DNA of 12,604 bases from Chloroflexota bacterium (GCA_015222355.1 JADFVC010000257.1:1-12604); one strand, 5' to 3'; positions 1 through 9,474 are shown, counted from the stretch's first letter. The notes: generated from the letters alone by a model not told the origin. Numbers and translations: made by a program.

Positions 1-5
1 CTTTC

Positions 6-34
6 TTGACAGGTGGCGGTCAAATTGATAGTTA
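6..34 (+). promoter_or_regulatory. Candidate sigma-70 promoter of the lexA operon
   Basis: A perfect -35 hexamer TTGACA lies at 6-11. The -10 is less clear: GATAGT at 27-32 (15-base spacer, 4/6 match) or TAGTTA at 29-34 (17-base spacer, poor match). Either choice places the dyad at 28-49 over the -10 and start region, where a repressor would block transcription. A TTGATA at 25-30 could be an alternative -35, but its start site would fall almost on the lexA start codon. The region upstream is outside the window. Confidence 0.5.
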
Positions 35-49
35 CTGTTTGGTAACTAT
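28..49. promoter_or_regulatory. Perfect dyad, probable LexA operator
   Basis: ATAGTTAC, six bases (TGTTTG), then GTAACTAT: 8-bp arms with no mismatch. It overlaps the -10 region and ends 15 bases before the ATG of lexA. LexA proteins normally repress their own operon through such a site. It does not match the E. coli box (CTGT-N8-ACAG) or the Bacillus box (GAAC-N4-GTTC). Its outer AGTT...AACT resembles the GGTT...AACC type I recall being reported for Geobacter LexA, but the spacing is one base shorter. Assignment to LexA is inferred from position. Confidence 0.65.
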
Positions 50-64
50 TTGTGAGGAAAAGTG

Positions 65-670
65 ATGTTGACACTGACGACCCGCCAGCAACAGGTTTAC
101 GATTTCATCGTTTGCTACAGTGAGGAGCGAGGCTATGCTCCGTCATTACAGGAGATTGCCGGGCATCTCAAAGTTCGTGGCAACGTGGGAGTGCTGCGCC
201 ACCTCAACGTCCTGGAGAAGAAGGGTTACATTCAGCGCAGTCGTGGCAGGTCACGGGGAATCGTGGTCTGTGGCCGGGCTTCATCACTGGCGCTGCCGCT
301 GGTGGGGAGTGTGCAGGCTGGGCCTTTAAGTGAAGCTTTGGAGGAGATCGAGGGCTATTTGTCGGTCGATTCCTCGCTGGTCCGGGGGAAGGACTCTTTT
401 GCTCTGCGGGTCCGAGGGGATTCGATGATCGAGGCGCAGATCGCTCCCGGCGATCTGGCAATTGTCCGCCCGCAGAATACCGCGGATGATGGCGATATCG
501 TGGTGGCGATGCTTGACGGCGAAGCGACTCTCAAGCGTTTTTTCCGGGAGCAGGATGCCATCCGACTGCAGCCGGAAAACAGTCGTTTGCAACCGATCGT
601 CTTGCGTCCCGAAGATGGTGAGGTCGTTATTCTCGGCAAGGTGACCGGTATTGTTCGGTCGCTGGTTTAG
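65..670 (+). CDS. lexA: LexA SOS repressor / self-cleaving protease
   Basis: SOS transcriptional repressor that cleaves itself when RecA is activated by DNA damage. The N-terminal winged helix (about residues 1-70) begins with the LexA-like LTTRQQQVYDFI and contains GYAPSLQEIA. The C-terminal S24 peptidase domain has the Ala-Gly scissile pair in VQAGP (A85-G86), the catalytic Ser in RGDSM (S120) and the catalytic Lys in TLKRF (K157), numbering from the ATG at 65. The length of 201 residues is normal for LexA. A GTG at 62 is also possible, but GAGGAAA at 54-60 is 7 bases from the ATG measured from GAGG and far too close to the GTG, so the ATG is preferred. It is first in a three-gene operon with dinB. 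All residues needed for repair-dependent cleavage are present. Some genomes of this group carry two lexA genes, so a paralogue elsewhere is possible. Confidence 0.95.
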   Translation: MLTLTTRQQQVYDFIVCYSEERGYAPSLQEIAGHLKVRGNVGVLRHLNVLEKKGYIQRSRGRSRGIVVCGRASSLALPLVGSVQAGPLSEALEEIEGYLSVDSSLVRGKDSFALRVRGDSMIEAQIAPGDLAIVRPQNTADDGDIVVAMLDGEATLKRFFREQDAIRLQPENSRLQPIVLRPEDGEVVILGKVTGIVRSLV

Positions 671-672
671 TT

Positions 673-918
673 ATGCAGGAGAGAATAGAGGGGATCAGGG
701 TCGGGGTGATTCACGGGCCGGGAGGAAAGATCCGGCCGGTCTGGTTCGACCTGAATCGCCGACAGCACCGGGTGCATCAGGTGACCAACAGCTGGCGGGA
801 GCGGCGCGGAGAGACAACCCTGATCCATTTTCATGTCACCGATGAAGGGGCGCTGTACGAGCTGGTTTATAATCTGACCGAAGGAGGGTGGCAGCTGGAA
901 CGGATCGAAGCGCTCTGA
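673..918 (+). CDS. Small DUF6504-like protein between lexA and dinB
   Basis: An 81-residue soluble protein with no signal peptide, membrane segment or cysteine. I do not know its function. The pattern IRPVWFDLNRRQHRV, then a conserved-looking Trp (NSWRERRGE), then YELVYNLTEGGWQL resembles the small all-beta DUF6504 proteins that I recall lying beside Y-family polymerases in other phyla. This is recognition from memory, not a search result. The start ATG is two bases after the lexA stop and has no visible Shine-Dalgarno, so translation is probably coupled to lexA. Its TGA stop shares one base with the dinB ATG (TGATG at 916-920). The gene is therefore locked into the SOS operon and is likely damage-induced; an accessory role in translesion synthesis is the natural inference. 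It does not look like ImuA or RecA. Confidence 0.8.
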   Translation: MQERIEGIRVGVIHGPGGKIRPVWFDLNRRQHRVHQVTNSWRERRGETTLIHFHVTDEGALYELVYNLTEGGWQLERIEAL

Positions 919-2144
919 TGGCCAGAATCATCATGCATATCGACATGAACGCCTTTTTTGCTGCGGTTGAGCAGCAGTCGAATCCGGCGTTGCGTGGGGT
1001 GCCGGTGGCGGTGGTCGGCAGTCAGCAGCGGACCATCATTCTGACCTGCTCCTACGAAGCACGTGCCTACGGGGTCAAGACCGGGATGACCCTCTACGAG
1101 GCACGCCGGAAGTGTCCGCAGTTGCAGCTGGTCGCTGCGAACAATCGGCTTTACGCCCATGTTTCCGCACAGATCATCAGAATTTTTCAGGATTACACGC
1201 CGCTGGTCGAGGTTTTTTCCGTCGACGAGGCCTTTCTCGATGTCTCCGGTTCCCTGGGGCTTTTCGGCAGTGTCCGACGGATCGCTTATCTGATTAAATC
1301 ACGCATCAAAATCCACCTCGGTCTGACCTGTTCCGTCGGTATCGCTTCCAATAAACTGCTCGCCAAGTTGGCCTCCGAGATGCATAAGCCGGATGGCTTG
1401 ACCCTGATTCCGCCGGAATCTGTTGCCGACCTGCTCAAAGAGTTGCCGGTCGGCGAAATCTGCGGCATCGGGCGCAAAACCGCGGGCAAATTGAACCGCC
1501 TGGGGATCTTTACCTGTGGTCAGCTGGGGCGTTATCCGGTGGCGAAGCTGAAAGCGCAGTTCGGCATTGTCGGTGAGCGGCTGGCACTGATGGGACGGGG
1601 AATTGATCACTCACCGGTGCTGTCTCCGGAACAGGAGGCCGAGGTGAAGACGGTCGGTCACAGCATGACCCTGAAACAGGATATTTCCGCACGGGATGAG
1701 ATTGCTCGCTTTCTACTGCAATTGTCCGAGATGGTCGGCCGCCGCGCGCGTCGTTACGGGGTGAGCGGGCGGACGGTAACCCTGACGGTGCGTTACGCCG
1801 ATTTTTCTACTTTCAGCCGACAACAGATCCAGGCCGAGCCGATCTGTCGCAGTGAAGAGCTCTACCAGGCGGCGTTGCGGATTCTCGATCGTCTGTTGCT
1901 GACCCAACCGGTTCGCCTGCTTGGAGTGCGCTTGTCGAACTTGCAGGACCGAGATCAACAATTGCTGTTGCTGCCGGAAGAGCGTCGCCGCCGGCAGTTG
2001 ACCGAGGCCCTCGACCAGGTCAACGATCGCCACGGTGAGTTCAGTGTCATGTCGGGTAGCCTGCTTGAGGTGAAAGGGAAGGGGAGTCATGTGATTTCAC
2101 CGGCGTGGCGTCCAGCAGGGATCCGCAACGTTTCTTTTTCGTGA
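918..2144 (+). CDS. dinB: DNA polymerase IV (Y family)
   Basis: Error-prone translesion DNA polymerase, 408 residues. The N-terminus MHIDMNAFFAAVE supplies the first metal ligand (D9) and the steric-gate Phe (F14, equivalent to F13 of E. coli). SVDEAFLDVS (101-110) supplies D103 and E104. CSVGIASNKLLAKLAS (138-153) is the Y-family palm signature and ICGIGRKTAGKL (181-192) the thumb HhH. The little-finger domain runs from about 245 to 345 and ends in VRLLGVRLSNL. QLLLL at 348-352 sits where homologues carry the QLSLF-type beta-clamp peptide, so it is the likely clamp motif, in a slightly unusual form and followed by about 55 extra residues. The ATG at 918 is chosen because homology starts there. 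A longer frame from GTG 888 would abut its own AAGGAGG with no spacing and overlap the preceding gene. It is co-transcribed with lexA, consistent with SOS control. Confidence 0.93.
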   Translation: MARIIMHIDMNAFFAAVEQQSNPALRGVPVAVVGSQQRTIILTCSYEARAYGVKTGMTLYEARRKCPQLQLVAANNRLYAHVSAQIIRIFQDYTPLVEVFSVDEAFLDVSGSLGLFGSVRRIAYLIKSRIKIHLGLTCSVGIASNKLLAKLASEMHKPDGLTLIPPESVADLLKELPVGEICGIGRKTAGKLNRLGIFTCGQLGRYPVAKLKAQFGIVGERLALMGRGIDHSPVLSPEQEAEVKTVGHSMTLKQDISARDEIARFLLQLSEMVGRRARRYGVSGRTVTLTVRYADFSTFSRQQIQAEPICRSEELYQAALRILDRLLLTQPVRLLGVRLSNLQDRDQQLLLLPEERRRRQLTEALDQVNDRHGEFSVMSGSLLEVKGKGSHVISPAWRPAGIRNVSFS

Positions 2145-2158
2145 GTTATCCTTTTTCC

Positions 2159-2187
2159 TTGGCTGAAAAGTTGCTTTCTGGCATAAT
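2159..2187 (+). promoter_or_regulatory. Candidate typA promoter (sigma-70, with overlapping sigma-54-like match)
   Basis: TTGGCT (2159-2164), 17 bases, CATAAT (2182-2187) is a good sigma-70 match, about 44 bases before the typA ATG. The same stretch also reads TGGC-N7-TTGCT (2160-2175), with the GG and GC exactly the distance apart that sigma-54 needs. Sigma-70 is preferred for a housekeeping GTPase. No clear terminator separates dinB from this promoter. Confidence 0.5.
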
Positions 2188-2230
2188 CCTCCGTCTTTTA
2201 AAAAAATACGATTTATAAAGGGTTTAGCTG

Positions 2231-4042
2231 ATGTCAGAAAAGATTCGCAACATAGCCATTATTGCCCACGTTGATCACGGCAAGACCACGCTGGTCGATG
2301 CCATGTTGATTCAGTCCGGGGTGTTTCGTGAAAATCAGGTCATTACCGAGCGGGTGATGGACAGCAACGACCTGGAGAAGGAGCGGGGGATCACGATCCT
2401 CTCGAAAAACCTCTCGGTTCACCACGGTGATCTAAAAATCAATATCGTCGATACTCCGGGGCACGCCGATTTCGGCGGCGAGGTTGAGCGGATCCTGAAG
2501 ATGGTCGATTCGGTGTTACTGCTGGTCGATGCTTTCGACGGGCCGATGCCGCAGACCCGCTTCGTGTTGAAGAAATCTCTCGACCTGGGTCTGAAACCGC
2601 TCGTTGTGATTAACAAGATCGACCGTCCCGGCTCTCGCCCGGAAGAGGTGGTCGACATGGTTTTCGACCTGTTCTGCGAACTGAATGCCAACGAAGAACA
2701 GCTCGATTTTCCCATCGTCTACACCAGCGCCAAAAACGGCATTGCCAAAAAAGAGCTGGAGGATGATTCGGATAACCTGGAGCCGTTGTTCCAGATGATC
2801 CGCGACCGGGTCGATCCGCCGCAGGTCGATCCTGACGCGCCATTTCAGATGCTGGTGACCAATATCACCTACAACAAGTTTATTGGCCGGATTGCCACCG
2901 GCAAGATTTCCAACGGCCGGGTTAAATCGGGGGAAACCGTCGCCTGGATCGATAAGGATGGCCATATCAAAAACGGCCGGGTGACCAAACTGCTCGGCTA
3001 CCAGGGGCTGCAGCAGGTCGAGATTGAGGAAGCGATGGCCGGAGATATCGTCACCATTGCCGGGTTTGATGACCTGGGAATCGGGGAAACCCTGGCCAGT
3101 GCAGAACATCCCCGGGCACTCCCTTATATGGCGATCGACGAGCCGACCCTGTCGATGAACTTCATGGTCAGCAACTCTCCCTTTGCCGGGCGTGAGGGCA
3201 AGTATGTCACTTCACGGAATATCCGCGATCGCTTGATGAAAGAGCTGCGCACCAATGTTTCGTTGCGGGTCGAGGATACCGACAATACCGATACCTTCAA
3301 GGTTTCAGGGCGTGGTGAGTTGCACCTGTCGATCCTGATCGAAAATATGCGCCGCGAAGGCTTCGAGATGTCGGTCTCCAAGCCGGAGGTTATCTTTCGC
3401 GAGATCGATGGCCAACGCTGTGAGCCGCTGGAATATCTGACAATCGATGTGCCGGAAGCGTATCAGGGGACAGTGATCGAAAAGCTTGGCGCCCGCAAGG
3501 CAGTGATGGTGTCGTTGCAGCCGATGGAAGGGACCAACCGGATTGAATTCATCATTCCGGCGCGGGGCTTGATCGGCTTTCGGACCGAGTTCATGACGGA
3601 AACCCGCGGGACCGGGGTGATGAACCACTCCTTCCATGAGTATGCATCCTACAAAGGGCCGATTGTCGGGCGCAAAAACGGGGTACTGATCTCCATGGAC
3701 GCCGGCGAGTCGATCGCCTATTCGCTGTTCAACCTGCAGGATCGTGGTACCCTCTTTATCGGTCCCGGGGTTGCGGTCTATGAGGGGATGATCATCGGGC
3801 AGCATGCCAAGGAGAACGACCTGGTTGTCAACGCCTGCAGAGGGAAGAAACTGACCAACGTACGGGCTTCCGGCACCGATGAAGCCCTCCGCTTGACCCC
3901 GGCGACGATCTTGTCACTGGAACAGGCCCTGGAATATATCGCTGATGATGAGCTGGTTGAAGTAACGCCCAAATCGATTCGCTTACGTAAAAGATATCTT
4001 GACGCGAATGAGCGGAAAAAGATGGAGAAGAAGCTGAAATAG
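2231..4042 (+). CDS. typA: Translational GTPase TypA/BipA
   Basis: Ribosome-binding GTPase of the EF-G/LepA class, linked in other bacteria to growth under cold or other stress and to 50S subunit assembly. The 603-residue length is typical. The G domain shows G1 AHVDHGKT (12-19), switch I RGITI (52-56), G3 DTPGH (74-78), G4 NKID (128-131) and G5 TSAK (165-168). The EF-Tu-like domain 2 follows (about 200-290), then two alpha/beta domains with [12 protein letters not shown], and the TypA-specific C-terminal domain with [18 protein letters not shown] and a basic tail. AAAGGG at 2217-2222 is 8 bases from the ATG. It has its own promoter 86 bases after dinB, so it is probably a separate unit. It converges on the response regulator gene. 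Confidence 0.96.
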   Translation: MSEKIRNIAIIAHVDHGKTTLVDAMLIQSGVFRENQVITERVMDSNDLEKERGITILSKNLSVHHGDLKINIVDTPGHADFGGEVERILKMVDSVLLLVDAFDGPMPQTRFVLKKSLDLGLKPLVVINKIDRPGSRPEEVVDMVFDLFCELNANEEQLDFPIVYTSAKNGIAKKELEDDSDNLEPLFQMIRDRVDPPQVDPDAPFQMLVTNITYNKFIGRIATGKISNGRVKSGETVAWIDKDGHIKNGRVTKLLGYQGLQQVEIEEAMAGDIVTIAGFDDLGIGETLASAEHPRALPYMAIDEPTLSMNFMVSNSPFAGREGKYVTSRNIRDRLMKELRTNVSLRVEDTDNTDTFKVSGRGELHLSILIENMRREGFEMSVSKPEVIFREIDGQRCEPLEYLTIDVPEAYQGTVIEKLGARKAVMVSLQPMEGTNRIEFIIPARGLIGFRTEFMTETRGTGVMNHSFHEYASYKGPIVGRKNGVLISMDAGESIAYSLFNLQDRGTLFIGPGVAVYEGMIIGQHAKENDLVVNACRGKKLTNVRASGTDEALRLTPATILSLEQALEYIADDELVEVTPKSIRLRKRYLDANERKKMEKKLK

Positions 4043-4054
4043 CTTTTGCGTCAT

Positions 4055-4104
4055 CGGGGACAGAATAACAATAAACGGGGACAGAATTTGAATTCTGTCC
4101 CCGT
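4055..4104. repeat. GGGGACAGAAT repeat, REP-like palindrome
   Basis: CGGGGACAGAAT occurs at 4055-4066 and again at 4076-4087, and its reverse complement at 4092-4103. The second and third copies form a near-perfect palindrome, the first is a lone direct copy 21 bases upstream. Palindromes of this GGGGACAG...CTGTCCCC type are, from memory, scattered through many proteobacterial genomes next to Y1 (RAYT/IS200-like) transposases. No transposase is in this window, so a solitary REP-like element is inferred. Confidence 0.55.
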
Positions 4105-4108
4105 CTTT

Positions 4109-4110
<2 letters not shown>
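4075..4110. terminator. Bidirectional intrinsic terminator, typA / response regulator
   Basis: ACGGGGACAGAATT (4075-4088), TG, AATTCTGTCCCCGT (4091-4104): 14-bp self-complementary arms, in practice a 13-bp stem with a 4-base loop. It is followed on the plus strand by CTTTTT (4105-4110). On the minus strand the stem is followed by TTTATTGTTATT, so it can serve both convergent genes. The plus-strand T tract runs into the stop codon of the minus-strand gene (4109-4111). It is made of the GGGGACAG repeat described separately. Confidence 0.75.
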
Positions 4111-5485
<1,375 letters not shown>

Positions 5486-5547
5486 TGGTAGCCTCCAAAG
5501 TGAAGCGTCATTTCATTGACGTAAACTAGCATACGTGGAACATCTTC

Positions 5548-5563
5548 AGCAAGAGTTTCTCCA
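5548..5563 (-). promoter_or_regulatory. Possible sigma-54 promoter of the response regulator
   Basis: Read on the minus strand: TGGAGAAACTCTTGCT. GG and GC have the exact -24/-12 spacing and TTGCT is a good -12 element, but -24 is TGG-AG instead of TGGCA. The start would be near 5537, giving a leader of about 50 bases that contains the CGTCA dyad. If real, the regulator depends on sigma-54 itself. Confidence 0.35.
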
Positions 5564-5658
5564 TAATAAACATTAGAAATAGTGTGTAATTGTTTGGATT
5601 CACATCATGTTGTTCTTTTCAACAGGTTTAGGGCATTATGGCAGCGCCGGATACGATA

Positions 5659-5676
5659 AGAATAGAACACTATTCT
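5659..5676. promoter_or_regulatory. Perfect 7-bp dyad upstream of pyc
   Basis: AGAATAG, AACA, CTATTCT. It stands 4 bases upstream of TTGACT and about 160 bases before pyc. It is placed like an operator, and the adjacent gene encodes a Fis-type DNA-binding regulator. The binding protein is unknown. Confidence 0.35.
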
Positions 5677-5679
5677 AAC

Positions 5680-5709
5680 TTGACTTGTTGCTGGTTTTTT
5701 TGTACTTAT
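5680..5709 (+). promoter_or_regulatory. Weak candidate promoter for pyc
   Basis: TTGACT (5680-5685) is a 5/6 match to a -35 box. The best partner is ACTTAT (5704-5709) behind a TG at 5701-5702, with an 18-base spacer. It matches the -10 consensus poorly, so this is tentative. It would leave a long AT-rich leader of about 120 bases. Confidence 0.3.
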
Positions 5710-5834
5710 GTCATCATGATATCCACGTAAGTTTTTGATTTTATTATAAAAATTTAGTTTTAGTGAATTTTTTTAGCCATCTCAAAAAATCACAAATTCA
5801 TAAATCATATCACATTTAATGAGAGGATAAGGCA

Positions 5835-8800
5835 ATGGGTGGAACGAAGTTCAAAAAAATAATGGCGGCCAACCGCGGTGAAATTGCGATTCGAATTTTT
5901 CGCGCTTGTACCGAGCTGGGGATTGCAACGGTGGCGATCTACTCTGAGGAAGATCGTTTGTCCTTGCACCGTTATAAGGCTGATGAAGCCTACCAGGTTG
6001 GGAAAGGGAAGGGTCCGATCGATGCTTATTTAGGGATTGATGAAATTATCGACCTGGCGCGTAAAAAGAATGTTGATGCTATCCATCCCGGCTACGGTTT
6101 TTTGTCGGAGAATGCTGAATTTGCTGAAGCTTGTGAGCGGGCCGGAATTGCCTTTATCGGGCCCACTCCGGAAATTCAGCGGCGCCTGGGTGACAAGATT
6201 TCCGGGCGCCAGGTTGCTGTTGCTGCTGGTGTCCCAATCGTCCCCGGAACGGAAAATCCGATCAAGACCGAAGAAGAAGCCCTGATCTTTGCCAAAGAGG
6301 CTGGTTACCCGATCATTGTCAAGGCCAGTGCCGGCGGCGGCGGTCGGGGGATGCGCGTCGCTCAGAGCCAGAAAGAGTTGCTTGATGGGTTGCGTAGTGC
6401 CGCTTCCGAAGCACAGGCTGCTTTTGGCGATGCGACAGTTTTTCTTGAGAAATACATTAAAAATCCAAAACATATTGAGGTACAGATCCTTGGCGACAAG
6501 CATGGCAACCTGGTGCATTTTTACGAGCGGGATTGTTCGATTCAACGCCGGCATCAGAAGGTGATAGAGATTGCGCCCTCGCTCTCCCTGACAAAAAAGA
6601 TGCGGGAAGAAATCTGCGATTACGCCCTGAAAATTGCCAAAGAGGTTGATTACGTCAATGCCGGGACGATCGAGTTCTTGCTGGATGAGGACGGCAAATT
6701 TTATTTTATCGAGGTCAATCCACGGATTCAGGTTGAACATACCGTGACGGAACTGGTGACCATGCGTAACCTGGTTCAGGCGCAGATTCTGATCGCCGAG
6801 GGGAAAAAGCTGTCTGATCCGGAAATCGGTATCAAAAGCCAGAAAGATATCGAACTGCGTGGCTACGCAATCCAGTCACGGATTACCACCGAAGATCCGA
6901 ACAACAACTTCGCTCCTGATTTCGGGACCATCAAAGCTTACCGGACGGCCGCCGGTTTTGGCGTGCGTCTGGATGCCGCGGCCGGTTATGCCGGTGCCCT
7001 CATCACGCCGCATTACGATTCTCTGTTGGTGAAAATTTCCACCTGGGGTCTGACTTTTGACGATGCTTCCCGCATCATGCATCGTGCTCTGCAGGAATTC
7101 CGTATCCGTGGTGTCAAAACGAATATCGGCTTTCTCGAAAAGGTGATGACGCACCCGGTTTTTCTGGAAGGCAACTGCGATACCTCCTTTCTCGATAATC
7201 ACCCGGAGGTGTTTGATCTGCGGATCAAGAAAGACCGTGCCAACAAGATTCTCAACTTTATCGGGCATACCACCGTCAACGGCTATCCGGGGATTGCTCC
7301 GGAGAAAGCGCTGCATTACAAGAACCTGCGTGAAGCCGATGTCCCGGAAATTCCCTACGGTCAGGCACATCCGCGCGGCACCCGCGATATCCTGCGGGAA
7401 AAAGGTCCGGAAGGGCTGGCTGAGTGGGCACGTCAGCATAAGCAGCTGCTGATTACCGACACCACCATGCGTGATGCTCACCAGTCGCTGATGGCGACCC
7501 GTTTTCGTACCTATGACCTGGACCGGATTGCCGAGGCGACCGCGCATCTGGGTGGCGGACTCTTCTCTCTGGAGATGTGGGGCGGTGCGACCTACGATGT
7601 TTCCATGCGTTTCCTGCGGGAAGATCCCTGGGAGCGGTTGGAGCGGTTACGGAACAAGATTCCGAACATTCTGTTTCAGATGCTGCTGCGTGGCTCCAAC
7701 GCGGTCGGCTATACCAACTATCCGGATAACGTCGTACAGGAGTTTGTCGCCAAGGCGGCGGCATGCGGCATTGATGTCTTTCGCGTCTTCGACTCGCTGA
7801 ATTGGACCACCGGTATGAAGGTGGCGATGGAGGCGGTCAACAAGAGTGGTGCCATCTGCGAAGCAGCAATCTGCTATACCGGCGATATTCTTGATCCGAA
7901 GCGTGACAAGTACCCGTTGGAGTACTATGTCAACATGGCCAAGGAGTTGGAGAAGATGGGGGCGCAGATCCTGGCGATCAAGGATATGGCCGGTCTGCTC
8001 AAACCCTTTGCCGCGGAAAAACTGGTCAAGGCTCTGAAGCAGGAGATCGGTTTGCCGATCCATCTGCATACCCATGATACCTCCAGCAACGGTGGTGCCA
8101 TGCTGCTGATGGCTGCCGTGGCCGGTTGTGATATCGTCGACTCGGCGCTCTCTTCGGTTTCCGGACTGACTGCCCAACCGAATATGAACGCGCTGCTGGC
8201 GGCCCTGGAGGGGACCATCTGGGATCCGAAGCTGAATATGGACGGCCTGCAGCAGCTGGCCAACTACTGGGAGACCGTTCGGACTTATTACGCACCGTTC
8301 GAGTCGGAGCTGCGCAGCGGGACCGCCCAGGTTTATTTCCACGAGATCCCCGGTGGTCAGTACTCCAACTACAAGCCGCAGGTTGAGGGGCTGGGGCTTG
8401 GCCACCGCTGGGAAGAGTGCAAGGAGATGTATCGCAAGGTCAACGATATGTTCGGCGACCTGGTCAAGGTGACCCCGTCTTCGAAGATCGTCGGCGACAT
8501 GGCGATGTTCATGGTGCAGAACAACCTGGAGCCGGAGGATGTCTTTGAGCGAGGCTCCGAGCTGGCCTTCCCGCAGGGAGTGGTCGACTTCTTCAAGGGG
8601 ATGATCGGCCAACCGTATGGCGGTTTCCCGGAAAAGCTGCAGAAGATCATTCTCAAAGGGGAGCAGCCGCTGACCTGCCGTCCGGGTGACCTGCTCGAAC
8701 CGATCGATTTCGTGCTGAAGAAGGATGAACTGGAGAAGAAACTCGGTCACCAGGTGCGCGATGAAGACGTGCTTTCCGCGGTCCTTTATCCCGGTGTTTA

Positions 8801-9287
8801 CGAGGAGTTCGACCGCTTTCGCCAGGAGTACAGTGACACCTCTGTGATACCGACCCCGGCTTTTTTCTATGGTTTGGATGTCGGTGACGAGGTGGTCATC
8901 GATATTGAAGCGGGTAAAACCCTGATTGTAAAACTCAACGCCATCGGCCGGGTCCGTGAGGATGGTACCCGCAATATTTACTTCGAGTTGAACGGTGAGC
9001 CGCGTTCGGCAACGGTGAAAGACGATTCGGCGGAGCCGGATGAAAGCAGTCATGTCAAGGCCGATCCGGAAAACGGGAAAGAGGTCGGTGCGCCGATGCC
9101 GGGCAAAATCTTCAAGATGATGGTCAATGTCGGTGACGAGGTCAAAGAAGGGGATGTGTTGTTGGTCACCGAAGCGATGAAGATGGAGACCAACATCAAG
9201 GCCAGGAAGGATGGCGTGATCAAGGAACTGATCTTTGGTGAAGGGGATCAGGTTGATCAGGGTGATCTGTTGCTGGTGTTTGAATAG
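5835..9287 (+). CDS. pyc: Pyruvate carboxylase, single-chain
   Basis: Biotin enzyme that makes oxaloacetate from pyruvate, bicarbonate and ATP; anaplerotic and gluconeogenic, used by anaerobes that feed acetate carbon into biosynthesis. The 1150-residue length is typical of the one-chain type. Biotin carboxylase domain about 1-455: HPGYGFLSENAEFA, ATP loop KASAGGGGRGM (from K163), EVNPRIQVEH (293-302). Linker/allosteric region about 456-530. Carboxyltransferase about 535-1000: TTMRDAHQS with metal ligand D547, the lysine expected to be carbamylated in AIKDMAG (K716), and HLHTHD with H745 and H747. Biotin carrier domain about 1083-1150: EAMKMET with biotinyl-lysine K1116. GAGAGG at 5821-5826 is 8 bases before the ATG. 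It is transcribed alone, divergent from the response regulator, and ends in its own terminator. All active-site motifs appear intact. Confidence 0.97.
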   Translation: MGGTKFKKIMAANRGEIAIRIFRACTELGIATVAIYSEEDRLSLHRYKADEAYQVGKGKGPIDAYLGIDEIIDLARKKNVDAIHPGYGFLSENAEFAEACERAGIAFIGPTPEIQRRLGDKISGRQVAVAAGVPIVPGTENPIKTEEEALIFAKEAGYPIIVKASAGGGGRGMRVAQSQKELLDGLRSAASEAQAAFGDATVFLEKYIKNPKHIEVQILGDKHGNLVHFYERDCSIQRRHQKVIEIAPSLSLTKKMREEICDYALKIAKEVDYVNAGTIEFLLDEDGKFYFIEVNPRIQVEHTVTELVTMRNLVQAQILIAEGKKLSDPEIGIKSQKDIELRGYAIQSRITTEDPNNNFAPDFGTIKAYRTAAGFGVRLDAAAGYAGALITPHYDSLLVKISTWGLTFDDASRIMHRALQEFRIRGVKTNIGFLEKVMTHPVFLEGNCDTSFLDNHPEVFDLRIKKDRANKILNFIGHTTVNGYPGIAPEKALHYKNLREADVPEIPYGQAHPRGTRDILREKGPEGLAEWARQHKQLLITDTTMRDAHQSLMATRFRTYDLDRIAEATAHLGGGLFSLEMWGGATYDVSMRFLREDPWERLERLRNKIPNILFQMLLRGSNAVGYTNYPDNVVQEFVAKAAACGIDVFRVFDSLNWTTGMKVAMEAVNKSGAICEAAICYTGDILDPKRDKYPLEYYVNMAKELEKMGAQILAIKDMAGLLKPFAAEKLVKALKQEIGLPIHLHTHDTSSNGGAMLLMAAVAGCDIVDSALSSVSGLTAQPNMNALLAALEGTIWDPKLNMDGLQQLANYWETVRTYYAPFESELRSGTAQVYFHEIPGGQYSNYKPQVEGLGLGHRWEECKEMYRKVNDMFGDLVKVTPSSKIVGDMAMFMVQNNLEPEDVFERGSELAFPQGVVDFFKGMIGQPYGGFPEKLQKIILKGEQPLTCRPGDLLEPIDFVLKKDELEKKLGHQVRDEDVLSAVLYPGVYEEFDRFRQEYSDTSVIPTPAFFYGLDVGDEVVIDIEAGKTLIVKLNAIGRVREDGTRNIYFELNGEPRSATVKDDSAEPDESSHVKADPENGKEVGAPMPGKIFKMMVNVGDEVKEGDVLLVTEAMKMETNIKARKDGVIKELIFGEGDQVDQGDLLLVFE

Positions 9288-9311
9288 ACGTTTTTTGCTG
9301 AAGAGAAATGG

Positions 9312-9341
9312 AGCCGGGCTTAACCGCCCGGCTTTTTTTTT
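9312..9341 (+). terminator. Intrinsic terminator of pyc
   Basis: AGCCGGGC (9312-9319), TTAACC loop, GCCCGGCT (9326-9333): 8 G/C-rich base pairs with no mismatch, followed by nine T (9333-9341). It lies 24 bases after the pyc stop. Confidence 0.92.
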
Positions 9342-9434
9342 GAGCTAAATCAGTTTTTCTGAAGTTGCGCGAGACTTGTCATCCGGATCGTGAGACTGTA
9401 GGAGATGGGTACGCATTGCGATTGCAAGAAAATC

Positions 9435-9474
9435 AAAAAAAACGCCGCCAAGGGGAGAGAGGTCCTTGACGGCG
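9435..9474 (-). terminator. Minus-strand intrinsic terminator
   Basis: Read on the minus strand: CGCCGTCAAGG, loop ACCTCTCTCC, CCTTGGCGGCG, then eight T (plus-strand A tract 9435-9442). The 11-bp stem has a single T/G opposition. It ends the predicted small RNA and any read-through from the regulator gene. Confidence 0.85.

Larger units (their letters stand above)
5486..5834. other. AT-rich divergent control region, response regulator / pyc
   Basis: 349 bases with no protein gene, clearly more AT-rich than its flanks. It must hold promoters in both directions. Visible dyads: CGTCA-N6-TGACG (5506-5521) in the leader of the minus-strand gene; TGTTG-N7-CAACA (5608-5624); and AGAATAG-AACA-CTATTCT (5659-5676), a perfect 7-bp dyad four bases before a TTGACT. 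The stretch 5730-5800 is almost pure A/T and may act as an UP-like or bent segment. I see no riboswitch or RNA gene that I can name. Confidence 0.6.

Noticed and set aside
888..917. Upstream GTG start for dinB, with AAGGAGG directly in front.
   Set aside because: There is no spacing between the AAGGAGG and the GTG, it would overlap the preceding gene by 31 bases, and homology to DinB begins at the ATG at 918.
7647..9053. A 468-codon open frame on the minus strand inside pyc.
   Set aside because: It is an antisense shadow of a GC-rich coding frame. Its translation has no family features, and the plus-strand frame is an intact pyruvate carboxylase.
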